Source: Fomitopsis serialis
Lineage: Eukaryota > Basidiomycota > Agaricomycetes > Polyporales > Fomitopsidaceae
DNA length: 64,000 nucleotides
Direction: 5' to 3'
NCBI RefSeq assembly: GCF_022376445.1
Contig: NW_025954993.1
Location: 248,001 to 312,000, forward strand
Positions 37,928 through 50,205 of the stretch are shown here, one piece after another; within the stretch, counting starts at the first letter, position 1; each line of letters begins with the position of its first letter. A program made the position numbers and the translations under genes. The notes under the pieces are model-generated. The model saw only the letters and a program-made list of their open reading frames with translations. It had not been told where the DNA came from and searched no databases.

Positions 37928-40900
37928 ATGGCTGGATCGACAACCAAGTCTCCCAAGCACTCGCGTAGTACTCGGGAGGCCCACCGCGCGAAGGTCGATG
38001 CGAAGGTGGATGGACTTCTTGACAGTTTTGCGAAGTTCTTGAAGAGTATCCCGGTCGAGACACGAGCCACCCCCGATAGGCGGTTCCGGACACTCGATGA
38101 CTCGATGAAGCATCTAGATGATGATATCACATCGTTCAGACGCTCCGTGGAGCAGGACAACGAGTCCAGACGTCACCGTCGCACGACCTGCCGGACTGAG
38201 CTCTCAGACCCCGAGAACTCGTCCGGAGCACTCGCGAAGCAGGCACCGTCCGACCGCGAGGTCGAACGCACAGCACACGCAGAACTGTTCGAGCCCAAGG
38301 TCGAGCCCATTCAGAGCTGCCAGGAGAACCCGACTCCGCCTGTTCCAACCGAGCCACAGGAGCTGGAAAGCTCTCCGACGAGTGGTGCGCGCACCGAGAT
38401 CGACAGCGCTGCCGCTGTTGAGCCCGTGTCTGAGCCCAAGGGGTCGCGTCCTGAGCAGATCGAGCCCGACATCGAGACTGCTCAGAGATGTCCGGAGACT
38501 CCGTCTCCGATTGCTCCCAGTGAGCCGACCAAGCTCGGCACCACACTCAAGAGTGGTGCACGCGCTAGGTTCGTCGACGCCGCCGTCGCCGAGCCCGAGT
38601 CCCAGTTGTCCGACAAGATGACTCGGTCCTGCGCCCGGGAAGGCATAGGGACGCGACCTCACGTCGCATCCCCGGATGTAGACGAGCTTCTGCTCGTAGA
38701 TCCACATGTCGCGTGCTCAGAAATGAGCCGCGACTCAAAATATACAACTATCGCGCCGGACGACGTGCCCGACGCGGCCAGCATCGAGCTCGACGCTCAA
38801 TGCGTCGAGCGTCACGCGCACGCGCCGAGAGCAAGCACTCCCAGCGGTAGCGCCGGAAGTACTCCTCTCAATGCTAACCGCCACCTCGACCTCCACACTG
38901 GCAGCCACCGCCCGCGTGCAACCGCGTTCCAACCCGGTTCGCACTTCCCAACGGAAGTGCGAGCCGCGCTCTGTCTTTGGACAGCTGAACCCTTCGCGGT
39001 TCAGCTGAAGGATCGACCGGTCAGTACCGACCGCCACCTCGCGGTCGGCAACCCCTCCGACGACCTGGCACCTCGCGGTACAAGACCGCCAGATCCTTAC
39101 TCTCCGATCCTTTCCCTCCGCCCTCGCGCCTCGCATCTTGACTCAGGAGGCTCTCCTCTCGAGTCTCATGACTCTGGCGACACCCGTCGCGGCTCTGGCG
39201 ACACACAGCCCAGCCGCACGATCCAGGACTCACACGACCCGCGTGCAAGTCCAGCACCAGGCAACCAGGCTGCGCGAACCACGGGAAACGCGGAGCGAGG
39301 AGAATGCGAGGAAATCAGGAAAAGGAAGGAGGGGGAAGGGTGCGGGGCGAGCCTGAAAGACGAGCAGAGAGACTCAATAAACGCAGGTACGCCCTTGGTG
39401 GACGTATCCCACTCGCCACCGCCTCCTTCTCCAATGCCCACGCTGGCACATGTATCGACGACCACACAGGTCGTCGTATGTATAGCAGGCCAGGAAGGCG
39501 GCACTGTCGTGCTGCGGCACGACCTGACCGTCGTGCCCATTGGTCTGCAAGGTAGCACTATTGCGATATGGGACGACCTCGCGGTCGTACCGTACATTCC
39601 GCGAGGCGACACAGCGGACGCGCCGCAATACACGTCCGACGTGCCCCATCCAGCATTCACCAGCTGTCGCGTAGCGAGATCGAGGATCGAGGGTACGCCC
39701 ATACTGGACGTACCCAACTCTCCACCGGTCCTCTCGCTCGTACCCAAGCCAGTGTGCACTTCGACGAACGAGAAGTCTGTCGTGCGCACTACTGGCCACA
39801 GGGACGGCCTGTACGCGCTGCGGGACGACCTAAGGGTTGTGCCCTCCTTTTCTCGAGGCAGTATGCCTGTGATACGGGACGACCTCGCGGTCGTACCGGC
39901 CAGTCCGCAAGGCGACACAGTGGACACGCAAAACTGCTCGTCCAATGTGACTGGTGTCTCCACGAACACGCCTGGAGCTGCAGCAACAGACGGAATGTCT
40001 GTGGTACGCACGGGCGGCCACGATGATCGCGCGAGAGCGATACGGGACGACCTCGCGGTCGTACCGTTCACTTCGCAAGGCGATACGGCGGACGCGGCGC
40101 AAAGCACGCCCGACGTGTTCCACCCAATATTCGCCAGTCGTCGCGTAGCGAGTATGCCGAACTGTTCGCTCGACGTGCAAGCTACCGACCAGCAGCAAGA
40201 CTTGATGCTCGAGGGTACGTCCATACTGGACGTACCCAATTCTCCGCCGGTCCTCTCCCTAGTACCCAAGCCAGTGCGCACGTCGACGAACGAGAAGTTT
40301 GTCGAGCGCGCTACTGGCCATGGAGACGGCATGTACGCGTTGCGGGACGACCTAAGGGTCGTACCCTCCGCTTCTCAAGACAGTATGCCTGTGATATGGG
40401 ACGACCGCGAGGTCGTACCGTCCACTTCGCAGTGCAACGCGCTGGACTTGCAGTACCGCATGTCCGACGTGTACCTTGAGACCGTCACCATCCATAGCGT
40501 AGCGGCCTCAGAGCTCGAAGATACACCCATGCGGGACGTATCCAACTCCCCGCATGCTCTATTGACAGCGCCCTGGTGTACCAACGACTGCGAAGTCGTA
40601 TCTGCTGTTCCGCCTAGCGATGCGGCTGACGTGCCATGTCGCACGTCCGACGTACCCTGTTCATCCACGAGCAGCGGCAACATAGTGGAAGGCACGCCCT
40701 TAAGGGACGTACCCACCTCACCAACACCCGCATCGGCGCACGCGGAGCTCATTGGAAGCTCTGTGGGCCACGATGATCGCACGAAAAAGATACGGGACGA
40801 CCTGATGGTCGTTCTCTCCGACTTTCAAGGCAATACGTTTGTGATACGGGACGACCTCGCGGTCGTACCGTCTGTTCTGCAAGGCGACATGACGGACGAG

Positions 40901-40949
40901 CAGCATTGCTCATCCAACATGTCCCAGTCATCTGTACACACTACCGGTG
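37928..40949 (+). CDS. Large repetitive ORF of the LTR element, truncated by the nested transposon
   Basis: An uninterrupted frame of 1007 host codons from ATG at 37928; the frame then continues 25 codons into the nested transposon. I do not recognise the protein. Residues about 1-100 are charged and helical (LLDSFAKFLKSIPVE, LDDSMKHLDDDITSFRRS), loosely gag-like in character only. The rest is low-complexity and repetitive. Recurrent strings are RDDLxVVPS, QGDTADxxxxxSDV, TSILDVPNSPPVLSLVPKP and TSTNEKxVxRxTGHxDG; the 39689-39850 segment recurs at 40211-40370. Many of these strings are encoded by DNA hairpins: RDDLAVVP by ACGACC/GGTCGT and TSILDVP by GTACGTCC/GGACGTAC. Whether selection acts on the protein or on the nucleic acid cannot be told from one copy. 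Confidence 0.55.
38681..40866. repeat. Hairpin array, first half
   Basis: Short inverted repeats with small loops (positions are left arm / right arm). ACGAGC 38681/38691. GCTCGACGC 38788-38796 / 38802-38810. CGCACTTCC 38940-38948 / 38953-38961. CAGCTGAACC 38982-38991 / 38998-39007. CCGACCGC 39027-39034 / 39041-39048. GGCACGAC 39516-39523 / 39530-39537. ACGACC with loop TCGC at 39573, 39879, 40047 and 40851; the same arms with loop TAAG at 40347 and GCGA at 40401. GGGTACGTCC 40213-40222 / 40228-40237. All arms listed are perfect complements. Imperfect relatives (e.g. 39696, 39387) are also present. Confidence 0.9.
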
Positions 40950-41302
40950 CATCAGGAAAAAAATTCTGGGCCCATTGCACCCACTCACAACAATGTAGCC
41001 AATATAGGCACTCAGAGCCTGTGTAGATCCGAGTGACAGCAACAGTGCAAGCCATAGCCCGCCATTGCATGCCTAGGCATGTGTGAGTGCCACAGTAGCA
41101 GTTAGCCTGGTCATCGTAGTCATTCATTGTATGTACTCGTCGATTGAAGATATGATAGTAACAGCTTCTGTAATAGACATCAGTAGTTCATCATAACTTA
41201 ATTCAATATGTTGAACTTGAAGTAGTGCCCAAAGGTTCGTGACAGTCGTGGGTCAATATTACTTAGCTAATCCGACTCGGAGTGACTCGTAGCTGTGTAC
41301 TG

Positions 41303-44300
41303 TTATTCTGGTAATGTTCTAAGGTCTACGGATATGTACGAGTTCACACGAAAGTCGGTCGCAGTATCAAGCGCATTATCCTTCGTAAGTTGTCTGTCTA
41401 CTGCCCTGCCATACTTCGGGATCAGATGACAAGCACGGCGAATCTTGTCAACGCTAACGATGCTTGCGTTAGGCTTCCCGCCGCGCGTTGATCGAGAGAC
41501 TAGGTAAAGCCCCGTGCTAGGCTCTAGGCGCGTCAATGGTGTGTACCATTCGACGTAAGCAAGGGGATGCGGCAGTACTCCAAACTGCTCGGGAAGGTCG
41601 AAGATAACGCGGACCCGCGCAACCCTCGTGTCTACGAAGTCACAGCTGGATCAGGTGAGTTCTCTCCGTGAAGTGCTTACTGTCTCACCAATGACAGAGC
41701 GTGGGTCTTGACGGCGGCCATCGATCGCAAGCTCTGGATCGATGATGAAGGCGGTGTCGAAGTGGGCGCCCTTCGTTGGTTTTCGACCACTACCTGCTTT
41801 CGCGGGCACCGTGCGGATTCGATCGGTATGTTCACTCGCGTCGCTCTGCGGGTCGGCTGGATAAGTCACTGAAATGGCCTTGTAGACATCGTACCGGTCC
41901 ATGTCGTTCGGTTTGAAGCGGCACTGGGGCAACTTCGTGTGGACGAAGGCGGTCAAGGCTGGCAAAAACTCGGTAGCCTTGTGTTCGGCCTCGAGGCAAC
42001 GGAGCGACGTGTTGGGGGAAGGGCAGTGTTTTGCGACGACATAGGAGCGCGTTCCGCCATCCAGCTCGACGCGAGGAGCTCCAATAGGTTGTGGAGGGTC
42101 AGGTACACCAGGTGAGTCATCTGCCGAAGTGTCGTCTTGCGGCTCCTCGCTCTTCGCACCACTCAGCCACACGATGTATGCAGCGTGCAAGTCGACGGCC
42201 TCCTGGCGTGTCAGCCACGCAACCATCTGATCGGTATAATCACGATGGTTGGTCGCCCTGTACGCGTTCTTCGCCAACTCGATATGCAGGCGCTCGGGCA
42301 GCTCCGTGTTGTACCCGTCGCAAGAGCCGCGCGACCGAATCGCTTCGACATAATGGAGCAACGAGTGCAGCTTTGGTATGTTGAAGTGCTCACGAATTCC
42401 CAGGGTCACGAAGACATCTTTATGGTGGTGGAAGGTGTCGAGGGCCGTCTGCAGGTGAGCGAGAGTGTTGTCCGTGTGAGACTGAAGCTGCGCAAAATAG
42501 ATGAAATCGACCAGCGCGCGAGCAACTGTCAGGACGTCTGGAGGCACCGCGCCCGCCAGAAGCCCCACGATAACGCGCTGCATTTCCTTGTGCTCGCGAC
42601 CCGTCCATTGCGAGACCCGCGAGATGCCATTGTGGAAGTGGCGAAGACCAGGGAAGTCCGTCATTGCACGGAAGCGACGATCGATCTCGCTCTTGCCTGC
42701 GATCGAGGTACACCATGTCAGTAAGTGTTCTTTGAATACCCCTTTATGCAGCTGATGTAGGATATCAGGCATGATAGACGAGAAGATGTCGCAGTGAGGA
42801 AGAGTCGCCCAGAACGGTTCGTACACAGGCCGCAACTGTTCGGCTGTGAAACGCGCTGATTCGCGGCCGTCCTTATGTTTGCGTAGGGCCTCCAGCGTTT
42901 GTTCAACATCGCGCGGCGGGCTCTCGAATTGCTCGCCACGTAGTGGAGGGGGTACAGTACACCGTGGGCAGCTATTCTCCTTGCAGCAGCACACAAGGCA
43001 CTGCTCGGGATAATCTGCGGAGTACGCAGCCAGGATCGGGTGGACGCTCCGAACGCAACCATCAGCGCAAGTCATCTCACGTCCATCAAGACCAGCCTGA
43101 CGAAGCGGCTGCAGTATCTGCGACATGCAGTGGTGGAAGAGCCGATACCCGGCGAGACTGCGGGTGGAGTCCTCGAAGCATTCAAGCTTCGAAACAGGTA
43201 TGTAGCCAACCAGTACGGTCGCTCGCTTTGAAGGCTGACGCCGTATCGACTTCGAAATGTTCCCGATAGAGAGGTACACCGGCCATGCTTTCTTGTCGCC
43301 CCCGAAGTTCGTCAGCTTGGTGGCATCGGATGCGACGATCACAGGTGCGATTGTTGCGCCTGCTGGAAGCTTCCCCTGTGACATTCACTGATAAGCCTGC
43401 TGCCAGTCACATGCAGCTTGTTCTCCAAAACGAACGCACCTGCATAGCCCACCACCAGTCGGCCGTCCACATCTCGTCGTAACGCCGAATGGTCGCATTT
43501 TCATCCGCGAAGACCCGTTCCGGTCCGTACGCAAGATCTCCATCAAAGCTAGGGTTTCCGATCAGCTCGAGGACGCATTCAACAGGGTTGCGTCGCCATA
43601 GCTCGAGCTGCTCCTCAAGGAGATTGCCGTTCTCGCCGACACGGTCGCCTTCGACCCTTATTGTGTCGCATTCCCAAGTGACACCTGTAGGTAGGTCGTC
43701 AATCCGCTGCATGAACTGATACTTGTTATCAGCTGATAGATCACAATCCCTTCGGATCTAACACGAAGAAGTTACACATGTCAGCAGATGGACAGAGTCG
43801 GAATCAGGTACGCACTATTGATAGCTTCAAGAAGTCGTCAATCTTGTTCTGACCGACATTCTTGATGAGCCATCGAAACAGCTCCCACTCCTCCTGGTCT
43901 GCGAACGGGGCCCACTCATCGACCTTCCCGCTCTTCCGTTCATCGCGCCACTTCTCGAAGAGTGTTTTGTCCTCCCGGATTATTTTGGCAACAACTCCGG
44001 GGTATGCTTCAACGTAGCGGTACGCCTGCTCTTCGTCTTCAGGTACGTCCTCGACTCTGGCACTATGAGACTCGAATTCCATTGGGACATCTGAATGATT
44101 GTCAGCGTCCATATGGTCGTCTGCGTCGTGCGGCGGGTCATGGACGGGTCCATGGATATGTTCATCCTGTTGCGAGCTAACGGCCTCTGACGCAGCAGCA
44201 GTGTCCTGCGCCACGGCGACAGCTTGTGCAGTTCGAGCGAAGCGACGCAACCATCTACGACGACATCCAGGTGAGTTTTGTATGTGTGATTTGAGACCCT

Positions 44301-44346
44301 TCTTCGTTGGTAACGGTTTTCTGCAGAAGCCACAGCAATGACGCAT
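41303..44346 (-). CDS. Plavaka-type transposase with N-terminal zinc finger
   Basis: DNA transposase of the Plavaka group (relatives of KDZ/CMC elements) that are abundant in agaricomycetes. The start [21 protein letters not shown] carries a C-x2-C...H...C finger (C at 4/5 and 8, H about 21, C about 28). Exons join in phase: after LKLSI to [13 protein letters not shown], after WWWAMQ to [13 protein letters not shown], and near the end to a last exon finishing DLRTLPE. Family landmarks are [40 protein letters not shown], the cysteine-bearing [31 protein letters not shown] and [17 protein letters not shown]. The acidic residues in these blocks (SDAT, PDIL, EHKE) are the likely catalytic set, by analogy. 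The gene looks intact, so the copy could be active. Confidence 0.88.
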
Positions 44347-44653
44347 AGTGAAGAGGTGGAAACTGAGTTTTGAAAGCAGGGAGATATCACGGTGCGAGGA
44401 ACGAGCATGCACTCAGTCAGAATAATCTGGCGTTTTGCTGACAAATGCGAGAAGGTTGACGTCTGGCCGGCTCTGCATGACTAAGACCGCAGTATATGGC
44501 CAGACATCTGACGCGAATCTCGCATAGCCGGCTTCAGACGTGTCACGAACTCGTCGTCTCACGCTGTTGCGCTGGCCCCCCAAGTTCTGCACTCCCACCT
44601 CAGTCCTTCCTTTTGACGTCTCTCGGCTTCTCGTGCTCACACCTTGCGCAGCG

Positions 44654-46806
44654 ATGTCACTGTCCCGTCAGTCCAGCATTCACAAGACACCCAAACGCAC
44701 CCGCCGCCCTACGGACAAGCAGCGTGAGCTTGGTGAGTGCCATACACCCTATGCTCAGTGCGAATTTAATCACGGAACATCGATGGTAGAAGAAAGCCAG
44801 GCGGCCCAGGCCCAAAAGCCGAAGAAGCGTCCTGCTGGTCAGCCGCCAAATGACAAGGAGTCCCAGCCTACGAAGAAGAGCAAGACTTCCACTAACAGAG
44901 GAGGCACTGGTGGTACCGTGTGTCTCCTATTTCTTCTCACGATGTTCACGGCACTGACTCGGAGTCGGAGGAGTTCACTACACGTACCGTGACAAGCTCG
45001 GTCTCAAAGCCAATCCCATTCCGAAACCTTGCAAGACGTACAGCAAAGGTTCCCCCGCGACCTATCACTCCATCGCAGCAACCCGTCACCGCATCGCAGC
45101 GACCCGTCACCGCATCGCAGCGACCTGTCACCGCATCGCAGTCGACCGCAAAGATGCAACGCAGGGCGGAACTTGTAAGCTACGGCGAATCAATAGTAGA
45201 GCATCCGAATCAGCAAGGATCGCGGAACAACAACAGTAGGTAGTTAACTGCAAGTACTACCGCGGTACTCATGAGATGTGTCTAGGCTCTGGAGGTCAGC
45301 GGTTGAGTCGCAAGGCTGTAGTCGCCGAGTCAAGCGACGATGAGAACGAGGAACTCGACCAACTAGAAGTTGCCAACAACGAGGATCCTCGTAACGCCGC
45401 AGACGAGTGGTCTGCGCCCGCAAGGGATGATTCCGAGGGAGAAGAAGAGGTCGTTGAGGAAGAAGAGGTCGTCGAGGAACAAGGGGTCGCCGAGGAACAA
45501 GAGTTCGCCGAGGAAGAAGAGGTCATCGAAGATGAACAGCGTAGGATTGATTGGTCTCCATCGCAGCGGGGCACGGGTGGTAATGCTGCCCGTGCTGTTC
45601 ATGATGGCTCCGACGATGAAGGTAGCAGCGACGAGGATAGTGATGAGCAGGGTAAGTCGTTTTCACATTGTCCTTCGTCATCAGCAACTGATGTCTATTA
45701 TACGAAGATGTCCCCTGTCCGAAGCCGATCACCGTGATCCCTCCGGGACAACGTCCTCGTGCCAAGGACTATGACGAAGATGTTAAGCAGATACTGACCA
45801 TCGCCGCACAGATTTTCCGGTGCCATGTATCTACGATCAACGCATTCCCGGAGAACTCGCTGGAGATGCAATGGGCGCACCTCGCTTGGGGTAGGGCGTG
45901 CAGAGAGCTCGGGATTCAGCTTGCAGCAAGCCCGAGTCTCACCAGGATAGTACGTACTCATTGTTTATGATATGCTCTACTAACTCGGGTCACAATGATG
46001 TCATGTACCTACAGATCACTGCGCGCACATTTCAATGCCGCAGCGAGCTCAAGTCAAAGATCAAGTCCCTTGTCGAGAGTTCATATGGCTTCAGCAAAAC
46101 GTCCGCGCCTGAAGCGATCCTTCAGAATCGTGTCCGAGCGGAGAACCTCAAGTTCGAGTCGGCATATGTGTATGAAGTACGTGTTGTCTTTGGGGTTGGA
46201 ACTGCATAGACACTGACAAAGCTATGAAGGAACCTGCTCTCGGGCAACGTAGCCATGCCGAACGAAAGGGGATATATCGAAACCCGATCATCCAGAAAGC
46301 TGTAAATGCCATGTGGTTTGTGAACAAGAACGACGAAGGCGTCGTGTACCGCGACTTCTTTGAACCGTTCGCCATAGAAGCATTGGCGTTCGTCCTCACA
46401 GCTGTAATTCCTAAAATGCTTCTCTTTTGATGCACAGAAGACTCATGCTACGTCGTTAGATTCACTGTGGCATTGACGAGTGGGGGACTGGCGTACGAAG
46501 GGACATCCAGTTCACTGTAAAGGACTACGAATCGATCTATGAGACCCACCTCAGGAATCTCGACAACTTCGACAATCTATGTGAGGATGCTCACGAAGTT
46601 CTACTTGATCTTCGTAAAGCATTGCATCGTGAAGCACGGTATAGTCATACATGTCTACTGTGGAGTACATATACTGATACCTGTATAGATTCCAATCTGG
46701 TGCCGAGAATGTCGATGCTCACCTCAGGCTGAATACCCTATCACACGACGCCTTGTCGTCCGCACTTCGCCAGGCAATGGAGGCGAAAGCGAACAACAAT
46801 GTGTAG
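44654..46806 (+). CDS. DUF6532 protein, transposon companion gene
   Basis: Spliced by eye from ATG 44654 through about eight exons to the stop at 46804-46806. The N-terminal third is basic and low-complexity, with KRTRRPTDKQREL, a PVTASQR repeat (three copies at about 45085-45135) and then a strongly acidic EEEVVEEEEVVEEQ stretch. The C-terminal half is the DUF6532 domain: RAKDYDEDVKQILTIAAQIF, MQWAHLAWGRACRELGIQL, RSELKSKIKSLVESSYGF, NPIIQKAVNAMWFVNKNDEG, EALAFVLTA and IDEWGTGVRRDIQFT. Function is unknown. Divergent pairing with the transposase inside the same inverted repeats suggests a transposition accessory or regulator, which is inference. Splicing near 44930-44990 is ambiguous. Confidence 0.8.
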
Positions 46807-47358
46807 CTACACAGGAAGGCTTCGTACTGCGACTCGACTCGACTCGGAGATGATCAATCACGGCTGTCTGTGTTTCGGATGCATACAAGTATTACAGTAT
46901 TCTACGTCTTTCGATAACAACTATCACTAATATCTGCTGCGATACTTCCCTCGTTTATTCATCACCATCTCCGCTCGGTATTATACTAGTCATTTTATTG
47001 TCGCTGTTTCAAGATCTGCTACGAGAACTAGTAGTAGTCTTACTCGTCCTTGAATACACATACTCATTAATGTATTGCAAAGTGTGTGGCTATTCAATGT
47101 CACCAATCTGTGATCAGTATTCAGTGTGATGTCATATTGCATCGGCGACATTTACAATTCACGATGGTGTGATATGTATTGCAACGAGTCTATTGTACTA
47201 TGATACAACTGCTTCTATATCACACTTTGTAGGTTACCCCGGGTGTCACAAGTTGCTATGAGTACACACGGCTTAGCTATGAGCTCCTACATAAAGGGGG
47301 GTATGCAGAGGCAGCTATAGGGCCTATGTAGACTACATTGTATGACCTAGCATTTGTC
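46807..47358. other. AT-rich right end of the nested transposon
   Basis: No open frame of note in 550 bp. Leads to the right inverted repeat. Contains AT-rich dispersed ACTATCA/TGATAGT-like words but no ordered repeat I can define. Confidence 0.6.
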
Positions 47359-47381
47359 TTTTTTCCTGATGTGAGTACAGA

Positions 47382-50205
47382 GTGTCGAGAAGGATCAGGA
47401 CGCCCTCGGTGGACGTACTTATCTCGACATCTGCCATACCCACGTTAGTGTGCGTAATGGCGAATGTAGAGCCCGTTGGGCACAATGCCCGCGGTTCGTC
47501 GGGCCACCGTCTCTTCATATCCGCCTTCATGATCCATTGTGATCATGGAGATGACAGCACGTTCACATCTCGGGACGACCTTCAGGTCGTACCGGGACCC
47601 GTCATTCGCCAAGGCGAAGCCGGGTATGCACAGCGCTCTGAGCAGCCCGAGACTGCTGTCGGGTCTGCTCAATGGCACCTGGAGGCACTGCCATCCCGAG
47701 GTGTCCCGGCCCAAGCGACGAAGCTAGGCATCACCCCGAAGGATGATGCACGCGCCGAACTCGAAGACACGTCCGTCATCGAGCTCGCATCCGAGCCGAA
47801 CGAGTGGTGCGTCGAGTCGACGCATCTCCGCGCTCGGGAGGGTATAGGCACACAGTACTACAACAGTACTGTGTACAACGGGAACGAGCCCGCGTACGTA
47901 GGTACACTCGTCGCGCGCTCAGAGATGAGCAGCGACACAAGAAATATATTATTATTGTCGAATGATGGGCGCGCCACGACGAGCAACCTGCTCGGCGCGA
48001 CGCGCGACGCGCTCAACACTACGGGCGTTGAGTGTCACGAGTCCGTGGCGAGCGTCCCGAGCACTAGCGCCCACTGTGCTGCGCTGAGCCTCCACCGACT
48101 CTTCGTCCTCGACCCCTTCCACTATCTGGGCAGCCAACTCGAGCGCGCGTCTGGCGAACCAGACGCGCGCGCCGCCCCAACGCGAGTGCGAACTCGCGCT
48201 CGCAACTGGCTGGCTGACTTGCCGCCAGTCCAGTCGGTGGCGACCGACGACCTGGTACCTCGCGGTACCAGATCATCACTTCATTCGTCCCCGGCTCATC
48301 TCCCTTCTCCCCACACCTCGCGCCTCGAATTGGGAGGTCTCCCTACCGATTCTGGCGAACCTGGCGACCCCTACCGCGGCTCTGGCGACACGCAACCCAG
48401 CCACGCGACCCAGGACTTGAACGACGCGCGTTCAAGTCCAGCGCCGAGCAGCAAGACGGAGCGGACCACGTATAACGAGGAGCGAGGAGAACGGAAGGAG
48501 GACAGAGAGGAGAGGAGTAGCGAGGATGAGCAAGGAACGCAGGGACAGAGGGAGGAAGGGTACCGGGCGAGCCGGAAGTACGAGCACGACGGCTCGACAA
48601 CCACAGGCGTAGCGACGAACGAGAAGATCATCGTGCGTCCTGCTAGCCACGAAGATGGCACTCCCGTTCCCAGGTACGACTGCGAAGTCGTACCTGAGGT
48701 CCATATGGTAGCACGTCCGTGCTGCGGGACGACTTCAAGGTCGTACCCTCCACATCTGCTGTGCCCGCGCCAGTAGGCGTACCGACGAACTTGAAGCTCG
48801 TCGTGCGCACTACTGGCCACGAGCCTTGGGTGCACATGTACCGGGACGAATCGAGAGTCGTACCGGCCACTACACATGGCGACACCGCGGACGCGCAGCG
48901 TTGTACGTCCGACGTGCCCTTCTCAGTCACCACCAACCAGCGTGGTGGAGGTACATCCTTGATGGATGTACCCAACTTGCTATTCCCTGCGACAGTCCCC
49001 GGGCCAGCCCACATTTTGACGAGCGATCTCGTCGTACGCGCTGGGGGACACGAATACGGTACGCCCGTAATACGGGACGACCTCGCGGTCGTACCGTTCA
49101 TCCCGCAAGGCGACACGGCGGATGCGCAACCTTGCACGTCCGACGCGCCCCACCACACCGCGATCGCGCTGCGCAACGACCAAATGGTCGTGTCTTCCGC
49201 ACTGCAAGGCGGTGCACCTGTGCTAAGGGATGACCTCGCGGTCGTACCTTGGCTCACGCATAGCGGCACGCTTGTAACCGGGGACCCCCAGGTCGTACCC
49301 GGACCTTCCACACTGCAAGGCGACACGGCGGACGTGCAGTACCGCATGTCCGACGCGCCCCACCAACCCAAGACCGGTTGTCGAGTAGCGGGTACATCCC
49401 TAATGGACGTACCCATCTCGACATCATCCTTGCCCGGGATCAGGCACGCTCTGCAAGAGAGCACACCTACGCTAGGGACGACCTCGCGGTCATAAACCCC
49501 AAATTGCAAGGCGGCACGATGGACATGCAGCGATGCATGCCCAATGTGCCCAATTCAACCTCGACTGCACGCGATGCGGCGTGTACGTCTAGCCCGCTGC
49601 TCGACGTACACGGCGTCAGTGATCACCATCCTCCAATCATTACTGACCTCCCGTTGGCTAGTCGCACCGTGCAGGACAGCCTGTACGTCCCCGCGGAAGT
49701 ACGGGTCCCTGGCTGCTTCAGCGCAATTGAACCACTAGTGGTCCAACTGGCCGAGCTGCGGGACGACCCCGACAACCTCTTTCGCGAATTCCTCGACCTT
49801 CTGTCCGGTAGCGACATGTTACGCCCGGCCCCGCATCAAGACGGTCCGCACTTCATCACGGAAGTGCGAACGTCCAGTGCAGTTGAACCCGCAGTAGTTC
49901 AACTGACAGGGTCGGGGAACGGCATCGATTCCGTCCCTGATGATCCCCACTCACGCGCGGCCACCTGTCCAGAAGACTTGCACTCCCAACAGGAAGTGCA
50001 AGCCCCCGGTCCCGTCAAGACAGCTGAACCATTCCCGGTTCAGCTGGGAAGCCTGCGATACGACCTCGACCTCGACCGGTTGAGCGAACACCACTCTCGT
50101 TACGAACCAAGCGCTCCGGCGACGGCGCAGCTCGACGATTGCGTAGCCCTAACGGACGCGCGAGCTCAAGACCGTGACCGAGTTGCTGCACTACGTGTAG
50201 TGTAG
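47382..50205 (+). pseudogene. Second part of the LTR element ORF, split over three frames
   Basis: Continuation of the repetitive ORF after the nested insert, but read in three frames: about 47382-48710, 48719-49495 and 49378-50205. The protein theme is that of the first half (AREGIGT, DDLVPRGTR, GDTQPSHATQD, TNEKIIVRP, RDDLAVVPFIPQGDTADAQ). Modules are therefore a duplication of the first-half module around 38630-39420 plus the repeat array. At least two frameshifts separate the frames while the hairpins spanning the same DNA stay perfectly paired. A further partial module (SREEWKDGG to GTSLLDVP, 50400-50570) follows. No known domain. Confidence 0.5.

Larger units (their letters stand above)
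40950..47371. mobile_element. Nested Plavaka-type DNA transposon, 6.4 kb
   Basis: Terminal inverted repeats CATCAGGAAAAAA at 40950-40962 and its complement at 47359-47371, with further subterminal similarity (ACAATGTAG near both ends). The host LTR element's repetitive text stops at the left terminus and resumes right after the other (TPSVDV-type hairpin sequence at about 47400). It carries a minus-strand transposase and a plus-strand DUF6532 gene, head to head. No convincing target-site duplication is visible (flanks CCGGTG and TGAGTA), so the exact outer base is uncertain by a few positions. Confidence 0.82.

Noticed and set aside
39166..40332. 388-codon minus-strand frame inside the LTR element
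   Set aside because: Exact shadow of the plus-strand repetitive ORF. Because the DNA is full of inverted repeats, the antisense frame stays open and even shows similar words.
40944..47377. Target-site duplication for the nested transposon
   Set aside because: Flanks CCGGTG and TGAGTA share only trivial bases; no 5- or 8-bp duplication is defensible.
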